A stretch of DNA of 64,000 bases from JAAFHB01 sp942493325 (GTDB taxonomy: Bacteria; Bacteroidota; Bacteroidia; Bacteroidales; Prolixibacteraceae). Numbering within the stretch: the stretch's first letter is position 1; each line of letters opens with the position of its first letter. The translations under genes were made by a program, and so were the position numbers. The stretch lies in contig OW818689.1 of NCBI GenBank assembly GCA_942493325.1, positions 1,488,001 through 1,552,000 of the forward strand, read 5' to 3'. Shown here one piece after another: positions 53,691 to 63,792 of the stretch. The notes beneath the pieces are model-generated. The model saw nothing but the letters and a program-made list of their open reading frames with translations, did no database searches and was not told the origin of the DNA.

Positions 53691-55517
53691 TTAATAATCA
53701 GGATTTTGTGTAATTGGTGGCGAAGAGAGATCGATTTCCCGTTGAGGTATCGGACGAACCAAATGTTTTTCTGCTAAACTTCCCTTGGCTTTTGTCCAGA
53801 AGTTATATTTTTTGGACCGTTCGATCAGTTTCCCTGTTCTTTTCAGATCCCACCAGCGGTTGAACTCGCCCATCAGTTCCCTGGCACTTTCATCCAGTAT
53901 CAGGTCAACCGTCATGTTGGCCGGTGTGGCCCTGTAGGATTCGGTTTCCTGAGAGGACAGATTTTCAGGGAATTTTGCACGTAATGGATTTACACCAACG
54001 CCCACGGCACGGTCGAGCACTTTGTTGTAATAAACATCAGCACCACCCAGGACACCACCTGTGGCACCCTTTACTATGGCCTCTGCGGCAATTAGATAAG
54101 CTTCTGCTGAACGAAACAGGGCGAAGTCGAAAGTACCATAACCATCACCATACGCAATGCCTGGTTGCCAGAATTTCCAGAAGGTTGGTGTAGGGGCTGT
54201 CAGACGCGAAATTGCCACACCGCTGATCATCTGATCGACATTCATGACCGCGTATTTTTTAGTTCCACCTTCGTCGATTCCTTTTGCAGCGCCGGTTGCA
54301 GGCTTATTCCATGGCGTCCAGTAAGCAACTGTGTCGCCCACGGCATAACTCACTTTAAGGTTCGGATCGGTATAACTGTAGGCATAGTTCGACACCGCCT
54401 TTAAGGCATAGATTACATTCAGAAAGTTATGGGTATAACGGCTATCTCTTTGAGGATCGAAAAACCGGTAAACAGCGGGTGACGGATAATTTTGACCCAG
54501 ATGCCTGTTATAATCACTCGTTCTGCCCGCATTTCCGACCAGTTCACTGTTGCCCGGGAAAATTCCATGGTAATAATTGCCGGGTTCCCGGTTAGTGGGA
54601 CCGCCCGGTGCAATTTCCATCGCATTGGTAAGCACATCACTGTTGTATTGAATCGCAAAAACGACTTCAGAATTCCGATCATTCTGAGATCCTGTATATT
54701 GTTTCAACGGATTTGTTTCACGTTTAGGAAACAGGGTGTTGTATTGTGCAACCAGAGGATAGGCTGCGATTACCTTGTCAGCCCATGTGAGGGCGGATTT
54801 AAAGTCAGTTGCAGTTCCTCCAAGCGAATTGTTAAAATTCCAGCCACGTGTCAAATAAACTTTAGCCAGTAAAAATTGTGCGGCCCCTTTGGTTACACGA
54901 CCGTAATCGGTCGCAGTTACCGGAAGTGCAGCTTCGGCTTCTTCAAGGTCCTTGATAATTTGTGTATAAACCTGTGCGGAAGGTACCCTGACGATTTCTT
55001 TGGTTGGAGCAACGGTTTCTGTAAGTGGCATGGGGACATCACCCCAGGTTTGTACCAGGTAGAAGTAACTCAACGCACGCAGGAATTTAGCCTCAGACAT
55101 ACGCGTGATTTTTTTTACAGGATCGGCATACGTAATGGCTTCGCCCCGTTCAAGAGCAGCATTGGTGCGGCCAATTTCCCGGTACAAGATATCCCAGAAG
55201 GCTGACACTTCAGCCGATGAAGCGGTTAAACGGATATCATACTGGTCCAGGGGAGATCCATCCCCAACCGCAATTAGGCTCCATCCACTGGCCTGGAATA
55301 TGTCCGTTCCGGGTAAGGCCATCGGATAGTTAAGTATGAAATCGCGCAAAAGCGGATAGCACGACTTCACCAAATCTTCATAACCAGCTTCATTTGTAAT
55401 GTATGAATCAGCAGTAATATTTGAAACCGATTCCTCTTTTAAGAAATTCTGGCATCCTGCTCCCGATAATATCAAGAGAACAGACAGGATGAAATTTCGT
55501 ATATTATATTTTTTCAT
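53691..55517 (-). CDS. susD: SusD/RagB-family glycan-binding lipoprotein (sulfatase locus)
   Basis: 608 residues. The lipoprotein leader ends SGAGCQNFLKEE, typical of SusD. The N-terminal half has MSEAKFLRALSYFYLVQTWG; the middle has AAQFLLAKVYLTRGWNFN; and SAEAYLIAAEAIVKG follows. The C-terminus is DLSSPPITQNPDY. It is the surface capture partner of the SusC encoded 33 bp upstream. Cargo is probably the sulfated polysaccharide attacked by the downstream enzymes (inference). Confidence 0.95.
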   Translation of the reverse strand: MKKYNIRNFILSVLLILSGAGCQNFLKEESVSNITADSYITNEAGYEDLVKSCYPLLRDFILNYPMALPGTDIFQASGWSLIAVGDGSPLDQYDIRLTASSAEVSAFWDILYREIGRTNAALERGEAITYADPVKKITRMSEAKFLRALSYFYLVQTWGDVPMPLTETVAPTKEIVRVPSAQVYTQIIKDLEEAEAALPVTATDYGRVTKGAAQFLLAKVYLTRGWNFNNSLGGTATDFKSALTWADKVIAAYPLVAQYNTLFPKRETNPLKQYTGSQNDRNSEVVFAIQYNSDVLTNAMEIAPGGPTNREPGNYYHGIFPGNSELVGNAGRTSDYNRHLGQNYPSPAVYRFFDPQRDSRYTHNFLNVIYALKAVSNYAYSYTDPNLKVSYAVGDTVAYWTPWNKPATGAAKGIDEGGTKKYAVMNVDQMISGVAISRLTAPTPTFWKFWQPGIAYGDGYGTFDFALFRSAEAYLIAAEAIVKGATGGVLGGADVYYNKVLDRAVGVGVNPLRAKFPENLSSQETESYRATPANMTVDLILDESARELMGEFNRWWDLKRTGKLIERSKKYNFWTKAKGSLAEKHLVRPIPQREIDLSSPPITQNPDY

Positions 55518-55550
55518 GGTTATATAATTTTTGAAGGATATACTTTAAAT

Positions 55551-58500
55551 TTAAAAAGAAGCGCTTACGCCGAAAGAATAAACTGCATTTGGAACATCAT
55601 CCTGGTAAGTTCCTGAGTTAAACTCGGGATCCATCCAGATGTTTTTTTCTTTTGTGAAAACAAATGGATTATTAGCCTGCAAATACAACCTTATGCTGGT
55701 GAATTTAATACTGTTAAGCATTGTCTTTGGAAGATTGTAGCCCAGGGTTATGTTTGAGATCCGCCAGAAATTGGCATTCTTGTATTGAATGGCTTCACGA
55801 TAGGGGTTGGGTTGCCAGACACCAAAATAATCATTGGTTGGATTGTTCGCTGTCCAATAGTTCAGGTTCAAGCGGTTGTAGCGGTTACTGCCCAGTTCAC
55901 CCATCGTTCCCTGAAGCAATGCATTTCGGAACTGCACCCCTTGCCGGGTATAAATAAAGAAGGAGAAGTCCCAGTTTTTGTAGTTGATTGTATTGCTGAT
56001 CCCAGCCATCCATTTGGGTAATTCATTCCCCAGGACAACACGGTCGTCAATGCCTGCTGAAGATGATATCTTATCGTCATTGTTCTGGTCAACAACCTTT
56101 ACCGAACCGGGCACCTGTCCATATTTTGCAGCTTCAGCTGCCTCATCCGTCTGCCAGATTCCATCAAATTTATAATAGAAATTTGAGAGCAGCGACTCGC
56201 CCACAAATAGTCGGTTGGTAATATCCTGGGTTACCGTGCCGCCGTATAATTCCAGAATTTCATTGTGGTTGGCCGAAAAATTCAGATTTGTACTCCACCT
56301 GAAATCCTCTTTCTGAATATTTACACTATTTATTGTAACTTCCACTCCGCGGTTCTGCAATTTCCCCACATTGCCGGTTGCTGTCAGATAGCCCAAAGAG
56401 CTTGGTATCTGAACATTCTGAATCAGGTCATTGGTCGTTTTGTCATAGAGTTCAAAGTCAACCATTACCCGGTTTTCCAGGAAGCCCATGTTTAGCCCAA
56501 TATTGACCTCTGAGCTGTTTTCCCATTTCAACTCGGCGTTTCCAAGGTTATTTGGGGCATAACCATAAGCGGCAACACCATTAAAATCATAAGCGGTCTT
56601 TCTCAAAAAGGCCTGGGTACTGTATGGGGCAACAACATCATTTCCGACTTCACCATAACTTAAACGCACTTTAAGGTCTGAGAAAAAGTCCAGGTTTTTA
56701 ATGAAAGGTTCTTCTCCTGCCCTCCAGGCACCGGCAACGGAAGGGAAAAATGCCCATTTGTTTCCTTCTGCAAGTACCGAAGATCCGTCGTAACGTCCGG
56801 TGAGGGTCAGCAGGTATTTGTCATTATAGCTATAATTGATACGACCCATAAATGACAAGATCGATCGTTCGATCAGGTTACTGGTTACTCCATTGATTAA
56901 GGCTGCAGTATTTACGGCATAAAAGCTCGAGTTGTAGGCCAGATTTTCTACCTGGATTCCGGATGATTCCGATCTTTCCTTCAGGGCACTCTGTGCCGCT
57001 GTGATATTTAAATTGTGTACCCCGGATGTTAGTTTATAATTTAGTATGTTGTCCCAGGTATAAGAGCTGTTTAAGTTGGTTTGATAAACGGCACTACCCA
57101 ACCGGTTGATCCTGTTTTTTGTATCTGGTCCACGGTACTCTCCCCTGCGGCTGCCAAATACCGATGCCGACAATGATGACCTGAATGTCAATCCCTTAAC
57201 CGGTTCCAATTCGATATAGCCATTGCCTAAAAAGTTTGAAACACGTGTTTCATCATCCATACTATAGTCCTGAACTTCCAGAATAGGATTCTGGACCTGC
57301 GTGTCGGCGATCCCCATCCAGTAGGCATATCCGTTGATGTTCCGATCATTCGTCTCCGTAGGATTGGTTAATTCATCGTAATAGATTGATCCGGTCGGTC
57401 GTGCGCGATAAGCACTTCGTAAAGCTTCATTTGATCCAAGGTTCAGGATGCTAAACGTGTAATAGGATGTAAAACCTACTTTAACCATGTCACTTAATTT
57501 GCTGTCAATGCTTCCTTTAAGATTAAACCGTTCATATCCGGTATACAGCAGGTTTCCTTTTTCACTTAAGTAACCGGTAGAGAAATAATGAGTGGTATTT
57601 TCATTTCCTCCTGACAGCGCAACCACATGGCTTGTCTGAGCGGAGGGATTTGTAACCTCGTCAACCCAATTAACCGACCTCCCGGCCTCCACATTTTCCT
57701 TTTGAGCCGTTGTCCAAATGATTTGTGCCGTTGGATTTTCGGCCTTTACCACATCATTGTAGGCATGGTAAAACTCTTGTGCGGTCATCAGGTCAGGCAG
57801 GTTGGTCGGCACTTTTATACCAACATAACCCTCATAAGTCACTTTGGTTTTTCCCTGTGCACCCTTTTTTGTGGTAATAATAATGACCCCGTTTGCACCA
57901 CGTGCACCATAAATGGCAGCCGAGGAAGCATCCTTCAAAACATCCATGGTTTCAATGTCGCTGGGATTTAATGTATTTAACTTTCCGCCCATTACCCCGT
58001 CGATTACGACCAGGGGTTCGCTGCTGAAACTGATTGAATGGACCCCGCGGATATCAATCGTGTAATCCGATCCCGGACGTGAATTGATCTTTTTAACATT
58101 CACCCCCGATACCTGTCCCTGGAGGGCTTTGGCAGGTTGTATCGGGTTGGAACGAACGATATTTTCTGCCTTTACTGATCCGACCGATCCGGTAACATCA
58201 CGTTTCTTTGCTGTTCCATAGCCGATAGCGACTACCTCTTCAAGGCCAATGGTAACTTCACTTAAAACAAAATTGACCTCCGTTTTATTCCCCACTGCAA
58301 TTTCCTGGGCTGTCATACCCACGAAAGTACAAACCAGGGTACTGTTATCAGGAACATTCGCTAACGTAAAGACCCCGTTATTATCGGTTACTGTTCCGTT
58401 AGTCGTCCCTTTAATAACAACAGATGCCCCGGGAATATTCATTCCCGATTGATCAGTGACCTTCCCTGTGATTGTTCTCCCCTGTTGCTGGTCAGCGGCC

Positions 58501-58664
58501 GCCAGGCCCCGATCGATACCGGCATCAGGTGCCTTAATGATCGCACCCGCGGATAACTGCCCTGTCACTGCAAACAGTAAAAGTGTAACCAGATGCAGAA
58601 TCCGTAGAATATGAGTATGGTCAATGCATGACCTGATACTCAACTGAAATGATTTTTTTTTCAT
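55551..58664 (-). CDS. susC: SusC/RagA-family TonB-dependent transporter (sulfatase locus)
   Basis: About 1037 residues from the ATG at 58664, which is followed directly by a signal anchor (HILRILHLVTLLLFAVTGQL); an earlier in-frame ATG at 58763 would add 33 residues without signal character. The carboxypeptidase-D-like domain starts TITGKVTDQSGMNIPGASV. The TonB-box-like EEVVAIGYG and plug (VIDGVMGGKLNTLNPSDIET, LKDASSAAIYGARGANGV) follow. The large barrel ends in an aromatic strand. It is the first gene of the ten-gene locus. Confidence 0.95.
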   Translation of the reverse strand: MKKKSFQLSIRSCIDHTHILRILHLVTLLLFAVTGQLSAGAIIKAPDAGIDRGLAAADQQQGRTITGKVTDQSGMNIPGASVVIKGTTNGTVTDNNGVFTLANVPDNSTLVCTFVGMTAQEIAVGNKTEVNFVLSEVTIGLEEVVAIGYGTAKKRDVTGSVGSVKAENIVRSNPIQPAKALQGQVSGVNVKKINSRPGSDYTIDIRGVHSISFSSEPLVVIDGVMGGKLNTLNPSDIETMDVLKDASSAAIYGARGANGVIIITTKKGAQGKTKVTYEGYVGIKVPTNLPDLMTAQEFYHAYNDVVKAENPTAQIIWTTAQKENVEAGRSVNWVDEVTNPSAQTSHVVALSGGNENTTHYFSTGYLSEKGNLLYTGYERFNLKGSIDSKLSDMVKVGFTSYYTFSILNLGSNEALRSAYRARPTGSIYYDELTNPTETNDRNINGYAYWMGIADTQVQNPILEVQDYSMDDETRVSNFLGNGYIELEPVKGLTFRSSLSASVFGSRRGEYRGPDTKNRINRLGSAVYQTNLNSSYTWDNILNYKLTSGVHNLNITAAQSALKERSESSGIQVENLAYNSSFYAVNTAALINGVTSNLIERSILSFMGRINYSYNDKYLLTLTGRYDGSSVLAEGNKWAFFPSVAGAWRAGEEPFIKNLDFFSDLKVRLSYGEVGNDVVAPYSTQAFLRKTAYDFNGVAAYGYAPNNLGNAELKWENSSEVNIGLNMGFLENRVMVDFELYDKTTNDLIQNVQIPSSLGYLTATGNVGKLQNRGVEVTINSVNIQKEDFRWSTNLNFSANHNEILELYGGTVTQDITNRLFVGESLLSNFYYKFDGIWQTDEAAEAAKYGQVPGSVKVVDQNNDDKISSSAGIDDRVVLGNELPKWMAGISNTINYKNWDFSFFIYTRQGVQFRNALLQGTMGELGSNRYNRLNLNYWTANNPTNDYFGVWQPNPYREAIQYKNANFWRISNITLGYNLPKTMLNSIKFTSIRLYLQANNPFVFTKEKNIWMDPEFNSGTYQDDVPNAVYSFGVSASF

Positions 58665-59329
58665 ACTCTTGCTGTAAATAATTAGTTTTTGAAACTGATT
58701 GTTCAGACGAAAAGTTTTTGAAACCCTTCGGCTTTGGAGGTCACATTTAACTATAATCATCATAGGCGATCTGGCTTAGAAGATTACTTTGTGGTGCAGA
58801 TAATTAGGATCAGATAATTAATTGAAATTATCCGGACACTATTTTGCGGATACAGTATTGAGGTACTGTGACTTCGGACCTGGATCAGACGTCAATTATT
58901 TTATACGAATGCTTTTTGTTAATTATTATTCACACCGGTCAGAAGCAAAGAGATCATCACTGCAACCTGGCTGAAAGCTATTTTGTACTCGTTTGCGTTA
59001 TAAATCTGATTAATCTTAATAAAATAACAATTTATAAAATAATTTGTTCAGAAAGCTGAAGTTCAGATTACTATTGTTAATTTGTTCATATCAATGACCT
59101 CTGAAAAAATAAAATTGAGCTTTCGGAGCCCGATGATATTCTGTCTCCCAAGGATTGCTTTAAACACGCAATTGGATATTCCCTATGTGGAAGCAATATT
59201 TTAAATTTACGAATTCAAGCCAGGTAAAGTGGTTACAACCTATTCTGATGATATTGATTTCATTGCCGACACTACAAAACAATAGGCAAACCAATTTCAC
59301 CCGGCACCAATATTTGATTAACACGGTCT
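58665..59329. other. Intergenic region upstream of the sulfatase-locus SusC
   Basis: About 665 bp, AT-rich, no supported gene. It must contain the promoter of the susCD operon; no clear -33/-7 pair was recognised. 59079-59125 resembles 60289-60345. Confidence 0.55.
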
Positions 59330-59710
59330 TTAGTTCCTATATGATTCCACATCTTCCTTCATATCCCGCTGTACGAGTACCAGTTTATTGTCCTCTTTCT
59401 CCCGGAATCCATGATCATAACAATAATAATTGGCATTATTTTTATGCGTTACGACCACATAGGTGAAATGATCAAAACGGTAACCCTTTTTCATCAGCTC
59501 ACTTTTTTTAACGGTTGTTTTGCCCATTGCATTTAAACTGACCAGAATGGAGTAATTTTTTTTGAGTATCCTGTTAATTACTTTGATCACTAAATTCATA
59601 TTTGAATAGGCGATATTATTATAAGTACTCCTGCATTGGTCACTGCAGAATTTCTGGTCGGCCCTTCCTCTGAGTTGCTCGTGGCATTGAAGGCATTTAC
59701 GATCATCCAT
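59330..59710 (-). CDS. Small zinc-ribbon protein of unknown function
   Basis: 126 residues. The N-terminus is a Cys4 zinc ribbon: CLQCHEQL near residue 5 and FCSDQCRSTYNN near 21. A helical region (NLVIKVINRILKKNYSIL) and a C-terminal KKGYRFDHFTYVVVTHK segment with several Tyr and Phe follow. Small proteins with this ribbon are common in Bacteroidales genomes, but I do not know a function. It could bind nucleic acid or a protein partner. It stands alone between long non-coding stretches. Confidence 0.7.
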   Translation of the reverse strand: MDDRKCLQCHEQLRGRADQKFCSDQCRSTYNNIAYSNMNLVIKVINRILKKNYSILVSLNAMGKTTVKKSELMKKGYRFDHFTYVVVTHKNNANYYCYDHGFREKEDNKLVLVQRDMKEDVESYRN

Positions 59711-60521
59711 AGCCTGGAAAATTTTGATTACTAACTCTATTTATTAAAACATTAACCCGAAAAAATTAACGATCAACAATTGCTTCTAATCGCTTAATTC
59801 CGGTTATTTCCCGATATAACCGATTAATTCCGATATTTATACCGAGCTCATTATGTGGAATATACACTAAATATTTAATTCCAATTTGTTAATACTTGCG
59901 TAATTTTCATCCTAATTATCCTGCTATACTCCAAATAACCCCGATTCATGGAATATTGTTCATTTTGTACACCATTTTACCGTCAGGATATTCATGAGCA
60001 ATCCGCTTTGACAGGTAAAACTCTCAGTCAATCACATTTGTTCCGTATTCTGTTTTATGTGGTTTGGTATTTTTCGCAAGTATATATTTTCCCGCAAGAG
60101 GAAACTGGAAGTTAGGTAATCAAATGATACCAGCATTAAAGACAATTGACTGAAAGTCTGTAATAATAACAGGTAATCCAAACGAATGCCTTCATGATCA
60201 ACTTCAGAATTGAGAACCCTGGTTGATCTTGCTGAACAAATTAAAATAAAAGGGTGACCAAAACTGATACAATTCTTTTAACCTGAGTAAATTTGCTCAT
60301 ATTCCTGAAGTGAAGTAAATAATTATGAGTTTGGGAGCCCAGTAAGATAGAATATGATAAATTTGAAGGTAAAAGGACAGAAGCGGGGAAAGGAAAATGC
60401 TGATAAAACCAGACTGTGAAATCAATTTATAAACTAGTCCCGTAAAATAGCTTCAACAACAGGGGCAACCCGGAATAACCATAATTGACCTAATGCCCCA
60501 TCAAATTATTCATTTCCTCCT
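59711..60521. other. Long intergenic region
   Basis: About 810 bp without a supported gene. Repeated words like CGATTAATTCCG occur at 59790-59840. 60289-60345 resembles 59079-59125. A 53-codon plus-strand frame at 59949-60113 has no recognisable feature. Confidence 0.5.
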
Positions 60522-61070
60522 TTATTGTGTTAACAACGAGATACCGGTTAAATCCGCTTTTCCGTTTTTCAAAAAAGCATAGGTCAGCTTATCTGCCTTG
60601 CATTCAATAAACCGGATTCGTTTCAGACTCTTGTTTTTAAAGAACGTGTTAATAAGGGTTGCATTCCGGAATGTAACCCTGGTAAATGCGCAGTTTTCAA
60701 AACTGAATTTTTCGTGCAGATTTTTTAACCCGGAAAAGTCAGCGTCCACCCAATTCCCGCGTGACATATCCCAGCTAAGCTTTTTCTTCTGCACACCGGA
60801 TGGCAATTCATCCGATTGGTTAACCAAAGGCTCAACAGGTGCCAATTCACTGGTTGCGGAATGGAAACTTTCTGAAAAATAGTTAAGGTCAACACCCAGA
60901 ATTTCCGCCAGACGGTTTAAAGTCATAATGTCGGGCATAGACTCTCCCCGCTCCCATTTTCCGACTGCCTGTGAACTGATGGACAGACGCTCAGCAAGCC
61001 GGGCCTGAGAAATATTAATTGTCTTTCGTGCTTCTGCAATTTTATTGCCAATAATTTCTGTATTAAACAT
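60522..61070 (-). CDS. XRE-family regulator fused to a pentapeptide-like repeat tail
   Basis: 182 residues. The N-terminal helix-turn-helix (IGNKIAEARKTINISQARLA, then LSISSQAVGKWERGES, residues about 6-61) is a classical cI/Cro-type DNA-binding domain. A 30-residue linker follows. From about residue 105 a stretch of A/F-x-x-x repeats (WVDADFSGL, FSFENCAFTRVTFRNATLIN, GKADLTGISLL) looks like pentapeptide repeats forming a right-handed quadrilateral helix. XRE domains joined to such repeats are less usual than either alone. A GTTTAAC-type palindrome at 61085-61093 lies just upstream and could be its own operator (inference). The target is unknown. Confidence 0.8.
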   Translation of the reverse strand: MFNTEIIGNKIAEARKTINISQARLAERLSISSQAVGKWERGESMPDIMTLNRLAEILGVDLNYFSESFHSATSELAPVEPLVNQSDELPSGVQKKKLSWDMSRGNWVDADFSGLKNLHEKFSFENCAFTRVTFRNATLINTFFKNKSLKRIRFIECKADKLTYAFLKNGKADLTGISLLTQ

Positions 61071-61608
61071 ATTTTAAAAAATTACGTTTAACTTAATTTT
61101 ATTTGTACGATCTCTGTTTTATTTTGCCGACAGTGCAAAGATATCCGGAGTCCCTTCCGGAATCACTAAAAAAACAGCTACTTTTAATTGTAATTACGCT
61201 ATTTACTGTTGTTATTCAACAACGATCAGTTGTAAAACAGTTTTTTTGGATGCTCATATATCTTGGATACGTGCGGGCAACTCATCAAAATAGTCCGGGC
61301 GGCCATCAGGTAATTCATATTAATTGGCTTCGGTTCAGTGGTTTTTCATTCATACAAAAAATTGTACCAGTGTTGAAAGACACAGAACCGACAAATTATC
61401 CAACCAAAATAAATTTTCGGCAATTAATTGCATAGTATGAAAAATTATGTAAATTTCGAAAAAAAACTGTACACAACAATATTGCGTTTAACGTGACAAA
61501 TTTGGAGGCAATCGGGCAGTTTTGTCGCTCAAATAAACATGGGCCTCAGAATAATACTTAATAGGAATTAATACTAATTCAAATAATCAAACCTTAAACT
61601 TTATCAAA
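61071..61608. other. Intergenic region with paired GTTTAAC sites
   Basis: About 540 bp between the XRE regulator and a small membrane protein. The motif CGTTTAAC(G/T) occurs at 61085-61093 and 61485-61493. A 110-codon plus-strand frame (61103-61435) is low-complexity and not supported. Confidence 0.5.
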
Positions 61609-62010
61609 ATGGACCAAAAACAATCTTTTAATTTGAATGCTGATTTTTTAGGCGGATTCACGTCAATATTTATGAAGTTAGTCTTTGTTATTATTGCTGT
61701 TTATTTAATTGTGTTAATCCTGAATTTCCTGAGAGATAAATTCATTAACAACGTAACAGATACGAAAAAAGACAATATTTCGGATTTACTCATCATTCTT
61801 AACAAATTATTTTTCATTTCTGGTTTTGGATTTATAATCGGAAATATTGTACAAGTCTTATTTAGTCAGATGACAAACCACAACAGGGGTTTGGGGACTA
61901 TGAATTTCAGAGGAGATTGGGACTACTTAACATTTGGAATTATTCTTATTTTTATTGGAATCGGACTAAAGGTTGGAAATAATACATTGAAAAAAGATAG
62001 AATTGAATAG
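61609..62010 (+). CDS. Small membrane protein of unknown function
   Basis: 133 residues. Three hydrophobic segments are visible: VFVIIAVYLIVLILNFL, FFISGFGFIIGNIVQVL and LTFGIILIFIGIGLKVG. The ends are polar and charged. There is no signal-peptide cleavage site, so it is an integral membrane protein. I recognise no family. It lies between the XRE regulator and the insertion sequence; the second GTTTAAC motif is 116 bp upstream. Confidence 0.7.
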   Translation: MDQKQSFNLNADFLGGFTSIFMKLVFVIIAVYLIVLILNFLRDKFINNVTDTKKDNISDLLIILNKLFFISGFGFIIGNIVQVLFSQMTNHNRGLGTMNFRGDWDYLTFGIILIFIGIGLKVGNNTLKKDRIE

Positions 62011-62116
62011 ATGCCAGCCTAAAACGGCAAAAATGCCTGGCAAGTCGGGTTTCCCCGAAGGATCAGGGCTTCGCTTAAAGGATCCCGATAATTCGGAAGA
62101 AAAGCAGCATTAAGTA

Positions 62117-62130
62117 GAGTCTGTCTGTAA
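62117..62130. repeat. Terminal inverted repeat, left end
   Basis: GAGTCTGTCTGTAA, exact reverse complement of 63779-63792. Confidence 0.93.
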
Positions 62131-62341
62131 AGTCACCTTATTTTGATTTTTTGGTCCTACGCATTTTATTTTCCCGACGATTTGATGATGATTTGCGTTC
62201 AAACTTTTGCTTTTCGTGTTTTTCTTTGAAAAATATGCTCCAGTATTTTCAACCAATCAATCTAACTAACATAATAACAAGCTTAAGGGCGTTCAAACTA
62301 AAGTGTTGTGATAAAAATTGCTAATCTCTCAATTAATCTTT

Positions 62342-63689
62342 TCAGGCAAGTCCCGCTATTCGGGACAATGTCATGTTAGTGAGTACCCTGAAGTTATAAC
62401 CCAGGACACTCCACATCACCTTTGCTTTGAAATGTTTAAATCCTTTCCAGTTACAAATCCTCAAGTCGAAGCCCCGTTTGAGGTTTGAAATAGCGGCTTC
62501 AATACCGCTTCGCCATTTCTTCAAACGTGTTTCCATATTGAGGCTGGTGGCAACATTTTTAAGGCTTTTTGTTACTTTATTGAATACAATATTTACTATA
62601 CCTTTTGATTTGCAATGATCTAAGCTTCCCTGACTGGCATATCCGCCATCAGCAGATGAATCTCTGGGAGTTATCCCGTAGTTATCTATCACCCTGTCAA
62701 TGGTAGGGTTGAATAAAGTAATATCAGCTGGATTCCCCGCAGGTATAACACAATCAATGATCAGGTTGCTTTTTCCTGTGGCCAGATTTACCTTGTGACC
62801 GAATTGTACTTCGCGTCCACCCTTGACAATAATGTCAGCGTGTAGTTCGTATATCGAGAACAATTTTTGGTCGTTCGGTACTGACTCGTCCTGAATCTGT
62901 TTCCGATAAGTCATGCTGTAAACCTTTTCCATCAATGGCAGCAGTTCTTCAAGTTCTGTGATAAAAATGTATGCTTTAAGGCCGAGGCTGTCGAACTTTT
63001 TTTATAATATTGGAAACCTGATTGATCGCCTTTGTGAATGTAACTAACTGTTTATTAAAGAGATCGGCTTGCTTATCTTTTGACTTGGTGACGTTTATCT
63101 TGAAATAGGTGGTTTTGGCAGATTTGGTATAATCGATAAACGAAAGTACACCGACCTCTTCTTTGAGGTGGCTCAGCAGACGGTGGCTTTCATGAATACA
63201 GTCCCAAACGAGTGAATTATTGGTCGGGTAATGAATATTGCTTTTGACAACTGTGCTGTCCTGTCTGATTTTGCTTATATCTTCATAGCCTTCGTCAATG
63301 GCAATTTTAATCAGCTCAACCAATACTTTGTGAAGGGTATCTTCACTTATTCTGGAAATGAACTTCTGGAATGTCTGAAAACAAAATGGTTTGCGCTCAT
63401 CAAGCTTAATAAATGTAGCACAAATCCGTGAATCGCTTTGTGCATATTCAAGTTCCCGATAGTCATAACCTTTTAACTCTTTATAAATCGCAGCCCTGAC
63501 AATCTGTTCAACAGTGGGTGTATCACCACGTCCAAAATTGTTAACCTCTTCATTGCCAGCTATATCGAATTTGAAAATGCCGTAAATTTCAGGATGAAGT
63601 TCAAGAATAGTGTCGATCACACCAAACTCGGGATTCTTGGCCCAATCAGATTTTTCAAATTTCAACACCAGGTCGTTAAATATTTTCAT
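62342..63689 (-). pseudogene. DDE transposase, frameshifted (ISNCY/IS1182-like)
   Basis: The N-terminal part (63689-62976) starts MKIFNDLVLKFEK and holds RQDSTVVKSNIHYP with the first catalytic Asp. The C-terminal part (62935-62342) holds REVQFGHKVNLATG, SADGGYASQGSLD with the second Asp and RSGIEAAISNLKRGFDLRI with the Glu. The two are joined in another phase: a seven-A run (minus strand, near 62998-63004) needs one base fewer to give KKFDSLGLKAYIF and restore a protein of about 450 residues. The element is therefore probably inactive unless the run is a sequencing error. The ATG at 63689 is preferred over one at 63725. Confidence 0.9.
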
Positions 63690-63778
63690 TATAAAAGCTA
63701 TCTTTAATTCGATAACAAGATACAAAGAAGATTTGGATAAACCTAAGATATGTGCCTGATATTCATATATTTTATCTA

Positions 63779-63792
63779 TTACAGACAGACTC
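63779..63792. repeat. Terminal inverted repeat, right end
   Basis: TTACAGACAGACTC, exact reverse complement of 62117-62130; followed by the TAAGTA direct repeat. Confidence 0.93.

Larger units (their letters stand above)
62117..63792 (-). mobile_element. Insertion sequence with ISNCY/IS1182-like transposase
   Basis: 1676 bp bounded by perfect 14-bp inverted repeats GAGTCTGTCTGTAA (62117-62130) and TTACAGACAGACTC (63779-63792). The flanks are a direct repeat TAAGTA (62111-62116 and 63793-63798), a target duplication; 15-bp repeats with a 4-bp AAGT duplication is an equally valid reading. The single transposase lies on the minus strand and is frameshifted. Confidence 0.9.

Noticed and set aside
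59949..60113. 53-codon plus-strand frame
   Set aside because: No signal peptide, no motif, isolated in non-coding DNA.
61103..61435. 110-codon plus-strand frame
   Set aside because: Composition is not protein-like, no family features and no ATG near a supported start; it probably arises from low stop density.
62990..63010. Programmed frameshift at the A-run of the transposase
   Set aside because: The G after the run is in the first codon position, which does not fit the classical A-AAA-AAG -1 slip; the required shift is equivalent to removal of one A, so mutation or read error is simpler.
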